From NCBI RefSeq assembly GCF_014268885.2, contig NZ_CP077095.1, positions 3,043,501 through 3,107,500 of the forward strand: 64,000 bases of DNA, read 5' to 3'. The DNA comes from Pseudomonas xantholysinigenes (GTDB taxonomy: Bacteria > Pseudomonadota > Gammaproteobacteria > Pseudomonadales > Pseudomonadaceae). The first letter of the stretch is position 1. Every line of letters starts with the position of its first letter. Positions 52,295 through 62,916 of the stretch are shown piece after piece. The notes below the pieces were generated by a model. It saw only the letters and a program-made list of their open reading frames with translations. It did not search any database and had not been told where the DNA came from. The position numbers and the translations under genes were made by a program.

Positions 52295-53953
52295 CTACTG
52301 GGCGACGGTCATCTTGCGCTTGCAACCGTGGAAGATATCCAGCGCTGGCTGGTACAGACTGGTGTGCACGCCATACAGGCCCAGCACCGAATGGAACAGA
52401 TTGTCATGGCTCAGCTCGGCAGTGCCGGCCTGCTGTGCCAGGCAACCGCGATCCACGCCCATGCCGTCCAGCGCACCATTGCCGAACCACATCACCATGG
52501 GCACGTGGGTCTGCGCTTTCGGTGCAATGGCATAGGGCGCGGCGTGCAGGTACACACCGTTCTCGCCCAGTGACTCGCCATGATCGGAAACGTAGAGCAT
52601 CGTGGTGTCGAAGCGCGCTTCGTTGTGCTTGAGCAATGCCACTACCTTGGACAGGAAGAAGTCGGTGTAGAGGATGGTGTTGTCATAGACGTTGACCAGT
52701 TCCTCGTTGCTGCAACTGCCCAACTGGTTGGTGTGGCAGACCGGGGTGAAGCGCTCCATGCTTTTCGGGTAACGATCGTAGTATTCCGGGCCATGGCTGC
52801 CGTCGGCATGCAACACGATCAGGGCGTTGTCCTGCTGCTTGTCGATATACGCCTGCAGGTCTTGCAGCAGAGCCTCGTCCAGGCAGTTCTCGCCGTCGCA
52901 GAACGGGCCGGGCTGGTCCTTGGGAATATCGCGATTGGGCACGCGCAGGCAGGTGCCCTTGCAGTCGCTGTTGTTGTCCAGCCAGAGCACCGACACGCCG
53001 ACACGCTGAAGGATGTCCAGCAGGCTCTGGTAGGTCTTGCCCTTCTTGTCGCTGTAGTCCTCGCGGGGGAACTTGGAAAACATGCAAGGCACCGACACCG
53101 CCGTGGATGTGCCGCAGGAGCTGACGTTGGCGAAGTTGAGGATGTCGAGCTTGCTCAACTCCGGGTTGGTATCGCGGGCATAGCCGTTGAGGGCGAAATG
53201 ATCGGCCCGGGCGGTTTCGCCGACCACCAGGATCATCAGTGACTTCTTGCCGTCGGCGTTCACCTTACGCGGCATCAGCGCGTCCTCGCCGATGGGCTGC
53301 ACCACCAGGTTTTCCTTGATGCCCAGGCGCTGCTTGGTGAACTTGCTCACGGCATAGATGTAGTTGGTCGGGTTGATGAAGTGGGTCACCTTCTCTTCCT
53401 GGCGGAACACCGGCGCGTAGGTGGAGTAGAACGCCCCCACGCAGACGGCCACCACCAGCAGGCAGCCGGCGATCACCAGCACCTTGTTCAGCAGGCCACG
53501 CAGGAACGGGCTGTAGCGCACCGGCGTCAGCCAGATGATCGCCGCCGGCAACACCCCCAGTACCAGCAAATAGCCGACCAGGCGCGCGCTGAACAGCGCG
53601 GCGGCCTCCATGGGGTTGGTCTCGATGATGTTCTGCACCATCACGGTGTCGATCACCACACCGTAGGTGTTCATGAAATACGCCGCCGCCGCCGAGACCA
53701 GCGCCACCAGGGTCAAGGCCGGCTTGAGCAATGGGCGGAAGGACACCAAGGTCAGCAGCAGGGTGAAGGCCGCCCATAGGAACAACGCAAAAGAGCCGAA
53801 GAATGCCATGCCCCACGGACCTTCCATGGGAACCAGGCCGTTCAGCGCCCGCCAGGTTGAGAAGTTGTAGAACAGCACCAGGGCCAATGCAAACAGCAGG
53901 ACCAGCCGCGCGGTGCTGACCTCGGGGAACAGGTTACGCTTGCCCTCGGACAT
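52295..53953 (-). CDS. eptA: Phosphoethanolamine transferase (EptA-like)
   Basis: 552 residues from ATG 53953. Five N-terminal membrane segments are followed by a periplasmic sulfatase-like domain. The metal/nucleophile motifs are VVGETARADHFALNGYAR, SSCGTSTAVSVPCMFS with the expected Thr nucleophile, and YVSDHGESLGENGVYLH. Disulfide cysteines are numerous (CKGTC, GENC), as in EptA. It transfers phosphoethanolamine from phosphatidylethanolamine to lipid A, lowering affinity for polymyxin. No two-component genes (such as pmrAB or colRS) adjoin it. Confidence 0.88.
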   Translation of the reverse strand: MSEGKRNLFPEVSTARLVLLFALALVLFYNFSTWRALNGLVPMEGPWGMAFFGSFALFLWAAFTLLLTLVSFRPLLKPALTLVALVSAAAAYFMNTYGVVIDTVMVQNIIETNPMEAAALFSARLVGYLLVLGVLPAAIIWLTPVRYSPFLRGLLNKVLVIAGCLLVVAVCVGAFYSTYAPVFRQEEKVTHFINPTNYIYAVSKFTKQRLGIKENLVVQPIGEDALMPRKVNADGKKSLMILVVGETARADHFALNGYARDTNPELSKLDILNFANVSSCGTSTAVSVPCMFSKFPREDYSDKKGKTYQSLLDILQRVGVSVLWLDNNSDCKGTCLRVPNRDIPKDQPGPFCDGENCLDEALLQDLQAYIDKQQDNALIVLHADGSHGPEYYDRYPKSMERFTPVCHTNQLGSCSNEELVNVYDNTILYTDFFLSKVVALLKHNEARFDTTMLYVSDHGESLGENGVYLHAAPYAIAPKAQTHVPMVMWFGNGALDGMGVDRGCLAQQAGTAELSHDNLFHSVLGLYGVHTSLYQPALDIFHGCKRKMTVAQ

Positions 53954-54220
53954 CGAACGCACTCCTTACATCGATAGTCGGACAGGAGATGGGATGAGCG
54001 GTCTTCGTGACCGTGGGCATGAATCTAGCCGGGAATTTGTCAAAGAAGTGTCAAGATGTTTCCGCCCGCTCGGCAACGCTCGATGCCTGTCACTCAGGGC
54101 ATGCACAGGCCTGGAGGCATTGCCAGGCTGGCTAGTGAGTGCGGTTGCCGCCGCGATGGCGGATGCCCCGCTGCAATGCCCGCGTAATGCCAGGCAACCG
54201 CCACAGGGATGCAAGTACCG

Positions 54221-55114
54221 TCACTCCAGGGCCGCCCACTTCTTCGCCAGGTCGAGCCGCTCGAACCGCTCCAGCAGGAATTCGGTGAACACGCGGATCT
54301 TCGCTGGCTGGTGACGCCGGCTCTGAAAGGCCAGGTTGATGGTCAGCGGCGGCAGTTGCCAATCTGACAGCACCGGGACCAGGCGGCCGGAGACGATGTC
54401 GTCATGGACGATGTAGAGCGGCTGGATGAGGATGCCCAGGCCGGCGAGCGCCGCCGCGCGGATGACCTGGCCTTCGTTCGCATCAAGCACACTGGTGATG
54501 TTGACGGCCTGCGTCTGCGCGCCCCGGTGGAAGTTCAGTACATACGGGTCGTTGGCCAGGTTGTAGACGATCAACTGGTGCTGGAGCAGGTCGCTGGGCG
54601 CGCTCGGCTGGCCGTGTTCGCACAGGTAGGCCGGCGAGGCCGCCAGGACGCGCCGGGTTTGTGCCAACCGGCGCACGGTAATCCCCGAGTCGCCTTCGTG
54701 CTCGCGGGTGCGAATGGCGATATCGATACCTGCTTCGATGAAATCGGGGTACCTGTTCGCGGTGATGATCTGCACCGATAAATCCGGGTAGCGCTTGCGA
54801 AATTCTGGCAAGCCCGGGGCGATATGCATCATGGCGAAGGAGACGGACGAGGTGACCCGCAAGGTCCCCTTGGGCTTGATGCTGGCCGCCGTGGCCGCGG
54901 CGTCTGCCTCGGCCAGCTCGGTCAGCAGCGCGACGCAACGCTTGTGGTACTCCAGGCCAGCATCGGTAAGCCACAAACGTCGTGTCGTGCGCTCCACCAA
55001 GCGCACGGCCAGGCGCTCCTCCAGCATGTTCAGGCAACGGCTGGCCGCCGCGCTGGACATACCCAGGCGCTCTGCCGCGCGGGAAAGGCTGCCCGTCTCG
55101 GCGACCTGGGCAAA
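54221..55114 (-). pseudogene. LysR-family regulator missing its first codons
   Basis: The first methionine in frame is at 55060, but homology continues upstream (FAQVAETGSLSRAAERLG) to about 55114 where the frame leaves the family. About nine N-terminal residues of the winged helix are absent and no ribosome binding site or start is available in their place. The rest is an intact LysR (VRLVERTTRRLWLTDAGLEY, FRKRYPDLSVQIITANRYPD) of the large group. Initiation at 55060 would drop half of the helix-turn-helix. It abuts a TetR remnant head to head. Confidence 0.7.
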
Positions 55115-55539
55115 ACCTCGAAGCCTTCGCCCAGGCGTCGCTGGCCACCCTGGAACGCTGGCCCGGGCTGGCCACGTACATCCTCACCGAAAACAAGTTC
55201 CGGCTGTTCCAGCGGGTGGAACCCGGCGAGGTCGACTACGGCCTGGCCTACTTCGACCACATCGGCCGCATCCTCGAACGAGCGGCGATAGCGCAGCCAT
55301 TCGCGGCCATGGCCTATCACCTGCTGCTGTTCATCTCGGTGGTCGCGGCGGAAAAAGAAAACCACCAGGCCCCGCAACTGCATGGCGACTTCATCGGCGG
55401 TTACCTGGCACGGTCGGCCCAGCAGTACCCAGGCGCCTCGTTCCTGGGCACGCACTTTACCGCGATCAGCAGCACGGCCACGTTCGACGCGGGGCTGGCC
55501 GTGCTGCTCGACGGCTTCGAGGGCTGGCGCCGGCCCTGA
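55115..55539 (+). pseudogene. C-terminal half of a TetR-family regulator
   Basis: From about 55114 the frame reads NLEAFAQASLATLERWPGLA, then FRLFQRVEPGEVDYGLAYFD, ending in LLDGFEGWRRP, which looks like the ligand-binding C-terminal domain of a TetR protein. The N-terminal helix-turn-helix is missing and there is no start signal. It begins at the same base where the LysR homology ends. Confidence 0.6.
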
Positions 55540-55590
55540 CCCGCCAGGCAGCGCCATCGGCCGTCGGTCGATGGCGCTGCCTGGCCAGAC

Positions 55591-56211
55591 TCACGTTGCT
55601 GCCACCACCGGCATGAGCATGGCCAGGACCACGCGCTCGACATCTTGCCCGATCCGCCCCTGCTCACCTGGCCAACCAAGCATCAAGGCCTCGCTGATCA
55701 CCCCGAGGATGAACGCGCCGACCGCCCGGGCCAAGATACCGCTGTCGCCAGACAACGGCCCGGTCACCCGCGACGGTTCGAGCACCATGGCCACATGCCG
55801 GCAGATACGCTGTTGCATGCCCTGCAAGCGCTGCAACACACGCTCGCTGACACTGCGCAATTCACGCCCCTGCAACAGGATCAACGCACTCCTGCGCAGC
55901 CGTGGCTCGCACAGGGTGCGCTGGATGCCCTGCCCCAGCACCCCGGCCATCTCCGCGATGCTCGGCAGCCGCTCCAGCTCCGTCTGGTCGACCGCCAGCT
56001 GGTCCCAGGGGAACCAAGCGCGGTCGATCACCGCATCCAGCAACTCGGGCTTGCCTTTGAAATGCCAGTAGATCGAGCCGCGGCTCAAGCCCGCGGCGTC
56101 GGCGATCTGCTCCAGCTTCGCGGTGGCATAGCCCTGCTCGCTGAACACCCGTTCGGCGGCGTCCAGCAAGCGCTGGCGGGTCCGCTCCATCTCGAGCTTG
56201 GTGCGTCTCAT
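55591..56211 (-). CDS. TetR-family repressor of the RND pump operon
   Basis: 206 residues from ATG 56211 (MRRTKLEMERTRQRLLDAAE). The helix-turn-helix (LEQIADAAGLSRGSIYWHFK) is the AcrR/TtgR/NalC pattern, and the C-terminal part resembles the AcrR ligand domain. The frame extends to 56247 but this start is standard for the family. It is the last gene of the pump operon, 22 bases after the outer-membrane factor gene, so repressor and pump are made together. Confidence 0.88.
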   Translation of the reverse strand: MRRTKLEMERTRQRLLDAAERVFSEQGYATAKLEQIADAAGLSRGSIYWHFKGKPELLDAVIDRAWFPWDQLAVDQTELERLPSIAEMAGVLGQGIQRTLCEPRLRRSALILLQGRELRSVSERVLQRLQGMQQRICRHVAMVLEPSRVTGPLSGDSGILARAVGAFILGVISEALMLGWPGEQGRIGQDVERVVLAMLMPVVAAT

Positions 56212-56233
56212 CGCAAGGCCCTCCCTGGCCGTC

Positions 56234-57622
56234 TCATTCGCTGCCACCTCCCAGCGCCTTGTACAGGGCGATCAGGTTCTGGCTGCGCGCCAGTTGGGTG
56301 CCGACCAGCTCCTGCTGCGAGGCAAACAGGTTGCGCTGGGCATCCAGGCTATTCAGGTAGGTATCGACGCCCGTCTCGTAACGCTGCCGGGCCAGGTCGT
56401 AACTGCGATCGTTGGCCTTGACCAGCAATTGCTGGGCGGTCACCTGGCTGTCCAGCTTGCCGCGCGCGACCAGGCCGTCGGCCACCTCGCGGAACGCCTC
56501 CTGGATGGCCTTCTGGTAGTTGGCCACCTCGATCGACGTCTGCACCTTGGCCACGTCGAGGTTGGCCTGATTGCGCCCCCAGTTGAAGATCGGCACGTTG
56601 ATCGAAGGCACGAAGCTCCAGGCCCCCTGCCCACCGGCGAACAGTTCGCCCAGTTGACCGCTGGCCGAACCTGCCGAGGCAGTCAGGCTGATGCTCGGGA
56701 AGAACGCCGCACGGGCGGCGCCGACATTGGCGTTGGCGGCCTTGAGCGCATGCTCCGCGGCGAGGATGTCCGGGCGCTGGCTGAGGACCTGGGACGGCAG
56801 GCCCGCCGGTAAGGCGGCGTCCAGCGCCAGCGCCGCCGACGCCGAAGGCGCCATCTGCTCGGCCGTCAGCGGCTTGCCGACCAGCAGCACCAGGGCATTG
56901 CGGTCCTGCTCCACCAGGCGCTGGTACTGCGCCTGGCTGGCCTGGGCGGAACGCACGGTGCTCTCGGCCTGGCTGAGGTCGAGCTCAGATACCACATCCT
57001 CCTGATAGCTGCTGCGAGTTGTCAGGTAGCTCTGGTGCTGGCTCTCCAGGGTCTGGTCGCTCAACGCCAGCGACTGCAGGTCTGCCTGCAGCTGGTAATA
57101 GGCATTGGCGACCTCGGCAACCAGGGATATCTGCGTACTGCGCTGTGCTTCGACCGTTTGCAGGTACTCTTCCAGCGCCTCCTGGCTGAGACTTCGCACG
57201 CGGCCGAAAAAGTCCAGCTCGTAGGAGGTGAAACCGACCCCAGCTTCATAGCTGTGGGTGGTTTGCTTACGCCCAGTGGTGGACAGGTCCGCCGGGGTTC
57301 GCTGGTGGGTGCCGGACACACTGGCATCGACTGTCGGCAGCAAGTCAGCGCGCTGGATGCGGTACTGTGCCTTCGCCTTTTCAATATTGAGCAACGCCAC
57401 CCGCAGGTCGCGGTTGTTGGCCAGCGCTTCGCCGATCAGGCCCTTGAGCTGCTCGTCCTTGAAGAAACGCCCCCAGGGCAGCAGCGCCTGCGCGTCGACG
57501 GGTGCGCTGGACCAGCTGTCGGCCACCGGCGCCGTCGGGCGCTGGTAGTCCGGGATCAACGAACAACCGCCCAGCAGCCCGACGGCCAGGGCCAGGGCGG
57601 TTTTCAGGGTGCCGTGGTTCAT
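56234..57622 (-). CDS. Outer-membrane efflux channel (OprM/TolC family)
   Basis: 462 residues. A lipoprotein signal ends at Cys20 ([12 protein letters not shown]). Two OEP repeats follow with the usual [35 protein letters not shown] and the second-half [18 protein letters not shown]. It is a trimeric outer-membrane channel for the RND pump. The start overlaps the permease stop by four bases, and the TetR gene follows. Confidence 0.93.
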   Translation of the reverse strand: MNHGTLKTALALAVGLLGGCSLIPDYQRPTAPVADSWSSAPVDAQALLPWGRFFKDEQLKGLIGEALANNRDLRVALLNIEKAKAQYRIQRADLLPTVDASVSGTHQRTPADLSTTGRKQTTHSYEAGVGFTSYELDFFGRVRSLSQEALEEYLQTVEAQRSTQISLVAEVANAYYQLQADLQSLALSDQTLESQHQSYLTTRSSYQEDVVSELDLSQAESTVRSAQASQAQYQRLVEQDRNALVLLVGKPLTAEQMAPSASAALALDAALPAGLPSQVLSQRPDILAAEHALKAANANVGAARAAFFPSISLTASAGSASGQLGELFAGGQGAWSFVPSINVPIFNWGRNQANLDVAKVQTSIEVANYQKAIQEAFREVADGLVARGKLDSQVTAQQLLVKANDRSYDLARQRYETGVDTYLNSLDAQRNLFASQQELVGTQLARSQNLIALYKALGGGSE

Positions 57623-60600
57623 GCTTGCTCTCCTTGGGCTTGGGCATCTGCTTGGCGAGCCTTGCGGGTGAACAGGTTGGTGATCACCACGAAGAACAGC
57701 GGGACGAAGAACACCGCCAGGAAGGTCGCGGTCAACATGCCGCCGACCACGCCGGTGCCGATCGAGTGCTGGCTGCCCGAGCCCGGGCCGGTGGAGATCG
57801 CCAGGGGCAGGACCCCGAGCACGAAGGCCAGGGAGGTCATGATGATCGGGCGCAGACGCTGGCGCGCCGCTTCCCCCGCCGCTTGCAGCAACGGCATGCC
57901 CTGCTCGTGCAACGCCTTGGCGAACTCGACGATCAGGATGGCGTTTTTCGCCGACAAGCCCACGGTGGTCAACAGGCCAACCTGGAAAAACACGTCATTT
58001 TCCAAGCCACGGCCGAGGGTCGCCAGCACCGCGCCGATGACGCCCAGCGGCACCACCATGATCACCGCCAACGGCACCGACCAGCTCTCGTAGAGGGCCG
58101 CCAGGCAAAGGAACACAATCAATACCGAGACCACATACAACGCCGGTGCCTGGGAGCCGGACAAGCGCTCCTCGAAGGACATGCCGGTGTACTGCAGGCC
58201 GATCCCGTCGGGCAGCTTGGCGACGATGCGCGCCACCGCCTGCATGGCATCACCCGAGCTGTAGCCCGGCGCGGGCTCGCCCTGGATCTCAACCGCCGAG
58301 ACGCCGTTGAAACGCTCGAGCTTCGGCGAACCGTAGGTCCAGTAGCCATTGGCGAAGGAAGAGAACTTGACCATCTCGCCCTTGGCGTTGCGCACGTACC
58401 ACTTGTCGAAGTCTTCCGGCGCGATGCGCGCGCTGATCTCACCCTGCACGTAGACCTTCTTCACCCGACCACGGTCGATGAAGTCGTTGACATACGACGA
58501 GCCCCAGGCGGTGCTCATGGTGCTGTTGATATCGGCGATGCTCACCTGCAGCGCACGGGCTTTTTCCTTGTCGATGACGATCTGGTACTGCGGTTCGTCG
58601 TTCAAGCCATTGGGGCGCACGTTGGCCAGCACCGGATCGGCGGCGGCCATCTGCAGGAACTGGTTGCGCGCCTCGATCAGCTTCTCGTGGCCCAGGCCCG
58701 CGCGGTCCTGGAGGTAGAAGTCGAAGCCCATGGCGTTGCCCATCTCCAGGATGGCCGGTGGCACGATGGCGATCACGATGCCGTCCTTGATCTGTGCGCC
58801 ACGCGCTTGCAGGCGCTGTCCCAGGGCGAAGATTTCGCTGCCACGCGGGTCGCTGCGCGCTTCCCAGCGCTTGAGGCTGACGAACAGCATCCCCGAACTC
58901 TGGCCACGGCCGGCGAAGTTGAAGCCGTTCACCGTATAGGCGCTCGCCACCACCCCGCGCTCGTCCTCGAGCAGGTAGTCACGGATCTCGTTGAGCACCA
59001 CCTGGGTACGCTCGGCGCTGGTGTTGGTGGGCATCTGCACCTGGACGAACAGGGTGCCCTGGTCCTCGGGCGGCAGGAACGAGGTCGGGATCTTCGGGAA
59101 CAGCCAGCACAGGGCGACCACGATCAGCCCATAGATGCCCAGGAACAACACCTTGCGCTTGGCGATGCCGAGCACGCCGACCTTGTAGCGATCGGCATTG
59201 CGCTCGAAGGTACGGTTGAACCAGCCGAAGAAGCCTTTCTTGTCGTGGTGATCATGCCCGATCGGCTTGAGCAGGGTCGCGCACAGGGCCGGGGTGAAGA
59301 TCATTGCCACCAGCACCGACAGCGCCATCGCCGAGACGATGGTGATGGAGAACTGGCGATAGATGATACCGGTCGCGCCGCCGAAGAACGCCATCGGCAC
59401 GAACACCGCCGACAGCACCATGGCGATACCCACCAGCGCCCCCTGGATCTGGCCCATGGACTTGCGCGTGGCTTCGCGTGGCGAGAGTTTGTCCTCGACC
59501 ATCACCCGTTCGACGTTTTCCACCACGACGATGGCGTCGTCCACCAGCAGGCCGATGGCCAGGACCATGCCGAACATGGTCAGGATGTTGATGGTGAAGC
59601 CGAACGCCGCCAGCACGCCGAAGGTGCCCAGCAGCACCACCGGCACGGCCAGGGTCGGGATCAGGGTGGCGCGCAGGTTCTGCATGAACAGGTACATCAC
59701 CAGGAACACCAGGACGATACCTTCGAACAGCGTCTTGACCACCTCATGGATCGAGGCGCCCACCGCCGGCGAGGTGTCGTACGGATAGGCGACCTTCAAG
59801 CCCGGCGGCAGGAACGGCGCCAGCTCGTCGACGGTGTCACGCACCCGCTGCACGGTTTCCAGCAGGTTGGCGCCGGTGGCCAGGCGCAGGGCGATGGCCG
59901 AGGCCGGCTTGCCATTGTAGGTGCCGCTGATGGAGAAGTCCTCGGCGCCCAGGCCGACGGTGGCGACGTCCTTCAGGCGTACTTGCGAGCCGTCCGGGTT
60001 GACCTTGAGCAGGATCTCGAGGAATTCGTCGGCGGCCTTCATCCGCGACATGCCCAGCACGGTGGCGTTGAGCTGCACGCCCTGGTGTGTCGGCAGGCCG
60101 CCCAGCGAGCCGGACGAGACCTGGACGTTCTCCGACTTGACCGCGTCGATCACATCCTGGGGCGTCAGCTGGTAGCTGAGCAGTTTTTGCGGATCGGTCC
60201 AGATCCGCATGGCGTACTGCGCGCCCAGCATCTGGTAGTCGCCCACGCCCTTGACCCGGGTGATCGGGTCCTTGAGGTTGGAGACGATGTAGTTACCGAT
60301 GTCGAAGTCGTCCATGCTGCCGTCTTCGGAGTACAGGCCGACCACCAGCATGAAGTTGATCTGGTACTTGGCCACGCGCAGGCCCTGGCGCTGCACCTCC
60401 TCGGGCAGCAGCGGGGTCGCCAGCTGCAGCTTGTTCTGCACCTGCACCTGGGCGATGTCCGCGTCGGTGCCCTGGTCGAAGGTGACGATGATACTCATGC
60501 TGCCATCGCTGTTGCTTTCAGCAGAGATGTAGCGCAAGCCATCGAGGTTGTTCAGTTGCTGTTCGATCACCTGCACCACGGTGTCCTGCACGGTCTGCGC

Positions 60601-60759
60601 CGAGGCACCGGGATAGCTGACGGTGATGCTCACCGCGGGGGCGGCGATGTTGGGGTACTGGTTGATCGGGAGCTTCATGATGCTGAAGACACCGGCCAAC
60701 ATGATCACGATGGCGACCACCCAGGCAAAGATGGGCCTGTTGATGAAAAACGAAGACAT
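57619..60759 (-). CDS. RND efflux permease (HAE1, AcrB/MexB/TtgH-like)
   Basis: 1046 residues with twelve membrane segments and two large periplasmic loops. Markers are [40 protein letters not shown], the segment-4 acidic pair in [20 protein letters not shown], and the C-terminal [20 protein letters not shown]. It exports drugs or solvents in exchange for protons. It is the second gene of the operon, 42 bases after the fusion protein. Confidence 0.95.
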   Translation of the reverse strand: MSSFFINRPIFAWVVAIVIMLAGVFSIMKLPINQYPNIAAPAVSITVSYPGASAQTVQDTVVQVIEQQLNNLDGLRYISAESNSDGSMSIIVTFDQGTDADIAQVQVQNKLQLATPLLPEEVQRQGLRVAKYQINFMLVVGLYSEDGSMDDFDIGNYIVSNLKDPITRVKGVGDYQMLGAQYAMRIWTDPQKLLSYQLTPQDVIDAVKSENVQVSSGSLGGLPTHQGVQLNATVLGMSRMKAADEFLEILLKVNPDGSQVRLKDVATVGLGAEDFSISGTYNGKPASAIALRLATGANLLETVQRVRDTVDELAPFLPPGLKVAYPYDTSPAVGASIHEVVKTLFEGIVLVFLVMYLFMQNLRATLIPTLAVPVVLLGTFGVLAAFGFTINILTMFGMVLAIGLLVDDAIVVVENVERVMVEDKLSPREATRKSMGQIQGALVGIAMVLSAVFVPMAFFGGATGIIYRQFSITIVSAMALSVLVAMIFTPALCATLLKPIGHDHHDKKGFFGWFNRTFERNADRYKVGVLGIAKRKVLFLGIYGLIVVALCWLFPKIPTSFLPPEDQGTLFVQVQMPTNTSAERTQVVLNEIRDYLLEDERGVVASAYTVNGFNFAGRGQSSGMLFVSLKRWEARSDPRGSEIFALGQRLQARGAQIKDGIVIAIVPPAILEMGNAMGFDFYLQDRAGLGHEKLIEARNQFLQMAAADPVLANVRPNGLNDEPQYQIVIDKEKARALQVSIADINSTMSTAWGSSYVNDFIDRGRVKKVYVQGEISARIAPEDFDKWYVRNAKGEMVKFSSFANGYWTYGSPKLERFNGVSAVEIQGEPAPGYSSGDAMQAVARIVAKLPDGIGLQYTGMSFEERLSGSQAPALYVVSVLIVFLCLAALYESWSVPLAVIMVVPLGVIGAVLATLGRGLENDVFFQVGLLTTVGLSAKNAILIVEFAKALHEQGMPLLQAAGEAARQRLRPIIMTSLAFVLGVLPLAISTGPGSGSQHSIGTGVVGGMLTATFLAVFFVPLFFVVITNLFTRKARQADAQAQGEQA

Positions 60760-60801
60760 GGGGATATACCGGGTAGTGACGGCGATGCCGGGGCTGCGCT
60801 G

Positions 60802-61926
60802 TTACTTGGCGCTGACGATGGACTGCACGGGCGCGACGTTGTTGGCGGGCACGGGCTTGAGGGCAATGCCTGGGCGCACGCGCTGCACACCCTCGGTGAT
60901 CACCCGCTCGCCGGCCTTCAGGCCCGCTTCGACCAACCACTGGTTGCCCACCGTGCGGGTAGCCTTGATATGGCGCAGCTCGGCCTTGTCGCCCTCGCCG
61001 ACCACCCAGGCGGTCGCCTCGCCCTTGAGGTCACGGCTGACGCCTTGCTGCGGCACCAGGACCGCTTGCTGGCGCACGCCTTCGGCCAAGGTGCCGTGGA
61101 CGAACATGCCCGGCATCAGCAGGCCGTCCGGGTTGGGGAACTGCGCCCGCAGGGTCACCGCGCCGGTGCTCGAGTCCACGGTGACCTCGGAGAATTTCAG
61201 GGCACCTTGCTGGGCATAGGGCGTGCCGTCTTCCAGCGTCAGGTCGACCTTCACCTGACCCGGGCCGGCCATGGTCAGGTGCCCGGCATCGAGTTCGCGA
61301 CGCAGCCGCAGGACCTCGGTGGAGGCCTGGGTGACGTCCACATAGATCGGGTCGAGCTGGTTGATCGAGGCCAGTTCCAGGCTCTGCTGGGCACTGACCA
61401 AGGCGCCCTCGGTGACGTTGGAACGGCTGATGCGCCCGTCGATCGGTGCCAGCACGCGGGTGTATTCCAGGTTGATGCGGGCCGTCTTCAGCTCGGCCTC
61501 GGCCTGCTTCCAGCTGGCCTGGGCATCGTCGAACTGCTGGCGGCTGATGGCCTTGGTGTCCAGCAGCCGCTGGTAGCGCTGGGCCAGGTTGCGCGCGGTG
61601 TCACGGCTCGCCTCGGCCTTCTCGACCGTCGCCTGGTAGAGCGCCGGATCGATCTGGTAGAGCTGCTGCCCCTTGCGCACCACGGTGCCTTCGGTGAACA
61701 GGCGCTTTTGGATGATCCCGCTGACCTGGGGCCGGACCTCGGCCACGCGATAGGCCGTGGTGCGGCCCGGCAGGTCGCTGCTGAGCAGCACATCCTGGGC
61801 CTTGAGTTCGACCACGCCGACTTCTGGCGGTGGCGCCGCCACGGTCTGTTCAGTCTTTTCGCACGCCGACAGCAGGAGCGTCACCGACACCAAGGCGCCG
61901 AGGCTCTGCAGGGTTTTGATCTTCAT
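60802..61926 (-). CDS. RND pump membrane-fusion lipoprotein
   Basis: 374 residues from ATG 61926; a longer open frame to 62982 is out of family. A lipobox ends at Cys22 (LLLSACEKTE). Then biotinyl-lipoyl halves (AYRVAEVRPQVSGIIQKRLF), an alpha-hairpin coiled coil (about 100-170), and DGRISRSNVTEGALVSAQQS. It bridges permease and channel. It is the first gene of the operon and is divergent from the IclR regulator. Confidence 0.93.
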   Translation of the reverse strand: MKIKTLQSLGALVSVTLLLSACEKTEQTVAAPPPEVGVVELKAQDVLLSSDLPGRTTAYRVAEVRPQVSGIIQKRLFTEGTVVRKGQQLYQIDPALYQATVEKAEASRDTARNLAQRYQRLLDTKAISRQQFDDAQASWKQAEAELKTARINLEYTRVLAPIDGRISRSNVTEGALVSAQQSLELASINQLDPIYVDVTQASTEVLRLRRELDAGHLTMAGPGQVKVDLTLEDGTPYAQQGALKFSEVTVDSSTGAVTLRAQFPNPDGLLMPGMFVHGTLAEGVRQQAVLVPQQGVSRDLKGEATAWVVGEGDKAELRHIKATRTVGNQWLVEAGLKAGERVITEGVQRVRPGIALKPVPANNVAPVQSIVSAK

Positions 61927-62005
61927 CTTCTCTCCTAAGGGACAGCGCCAAACACCTGCTTCTGGAGCTGTTCTCCAACCACTGGGCAACCATTTGGCAG
62001 ACTTC

Positions 62006-62045
62006 ATGTATCGCATTACGATTCTATGTATCGCATTATGATACA
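62006..62045. promoter_or_regulatory. Tandem repeat and palindrome between the pump operon and the IclR gene
   Basis: ATGTATCGCATTA occurs at 62006-62018 and again at 62026-62038, exactly 20 bases (two turns) apart. The second copy extends into TGTATC...GATACA (62027-62045), a palindrome. Paired sites on one face suit IclR tetramers such as TtgV. Confidence 0.6.
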
Positions 62046-62148
62046 CAAGCTCAGGTAAAAATAAACAGCCACTGCCGGACCGGTGACGAACCTGTACACT
62101 GCCCGGGTCGCCGCAAGGCGCGTGGCAAGGCCGTTTTCGAGGAATGTG

Positions 62149-62916
62149 ATGAGTGTTGAAAAAGACAACGCAGCGGAAGAACAGCGCAGCGGCGGGATCC
62201 AGGTCATCGCCCGGGCCAGCGCGGTCATGCGCACCTTGGCGGCGCAGCCCCAGGGCCTGAGCCTGGCCGCCATCGCCCAGGCGGTGGGGTTGCCGCGCTC
62301 GACCGTGCAACGCATCATCGGCGCGCTGGAAGTCGAGGACCTGGTGGAAGCCTTGCCGGGCAGCGGCTATCGCCTGGGGCCGGGGCTGCACCAATTGATC
62401 CACCATGCCCATGGCGACATCATTTCCATCGTCCGCGAATCCCTCGAGCAACTGAGCGCGACGCTGGGGGAGACCGTGGCGCTGTCGTGCATTCGCGGGC
62501 AGCAGAGCACGGTCATCGTGCGCGCCATCGGCGAGCACGAACTGCGCGTGGTGGTCGCCCTGGGCCGCTCCTTGCCGATGCACGCCACCTCGGATGGCAA
62601 GGTGTTGCTCTCCACCTTGAGCGACGAAGAAATCGGCCGCTGGATCACCCCGCACCCAGAGCGGTTGACCGCCAATACGCTCGACCTGTGCGGCGTGCTC
62701 GCGCAAATGCCGGAGATTCGTCGCGAGGGCATCGCGGTGGATGTCGAGGAGCACACCCCGGGGGTCAGCGCGATGAGCATCCTGCTGCCGACCTTCATGG
62801 GCCCTCATGCGGTGACGGTGGTCGTGCCGACGGCGCGCTTCAAGCCACGGCAGGCGGAGTTCCGCCAGGCGCTGGAGCACTTCAGGGAAACATTCAAGCA
62901 GGCGCGCACGGCTTGA
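62149..62916 (+). CDS. IclR-family regulator (TtgV/SrpS-like)
   Basis: 255 residues from ATG 62149; the frame opens at 62083. The winged helix (GGIQVIARASAVMRTLAAQP, LSLAAIAQAVGLPRSTVQRI) closely matches the TtgV/SrpS opening, and an IclR effector domain follows (LRVVVALGRSLPMHATSDGK, VLLSTLSDEEIGRWI). TtgV-type proteins bind aromatic solvents and derepress divergent RND pumps. Here it is divergent from exactly such an operon. Its identity as a TtgV orthologue is inferred. Confidence 0.85.
   Translation: MSVEKDNAAEEQRSGGIQVIARASAVMRTLAAQPQGLSLAAIAQAVGLPRSTVQRIIGALEVEDLVEALPGSGYRLGPGLHQLIHHAHGDIISIVRESLEQLSATLGETVALSCIRGQQSTVIVRAIGEHELRVVVALGRSLPMHATSDGKVLLSTLSDEEIGRWITPHPERLTANTLDLCGVLAQMPEIRREGIAVDVEEHTPGVSAMSILLPTFMGPHAVTVVVPTARFKPRQAEFRQALEHFRETFKQARTA

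Noticed and set aside
57502..61938. A 1478-codon open frame on the plus strand
   Set aside because: It is antisense to the RND permease and fusion protein. It is rich in His, Asp, Gly and Gln in the style of GC-rich shadows and has no domain.
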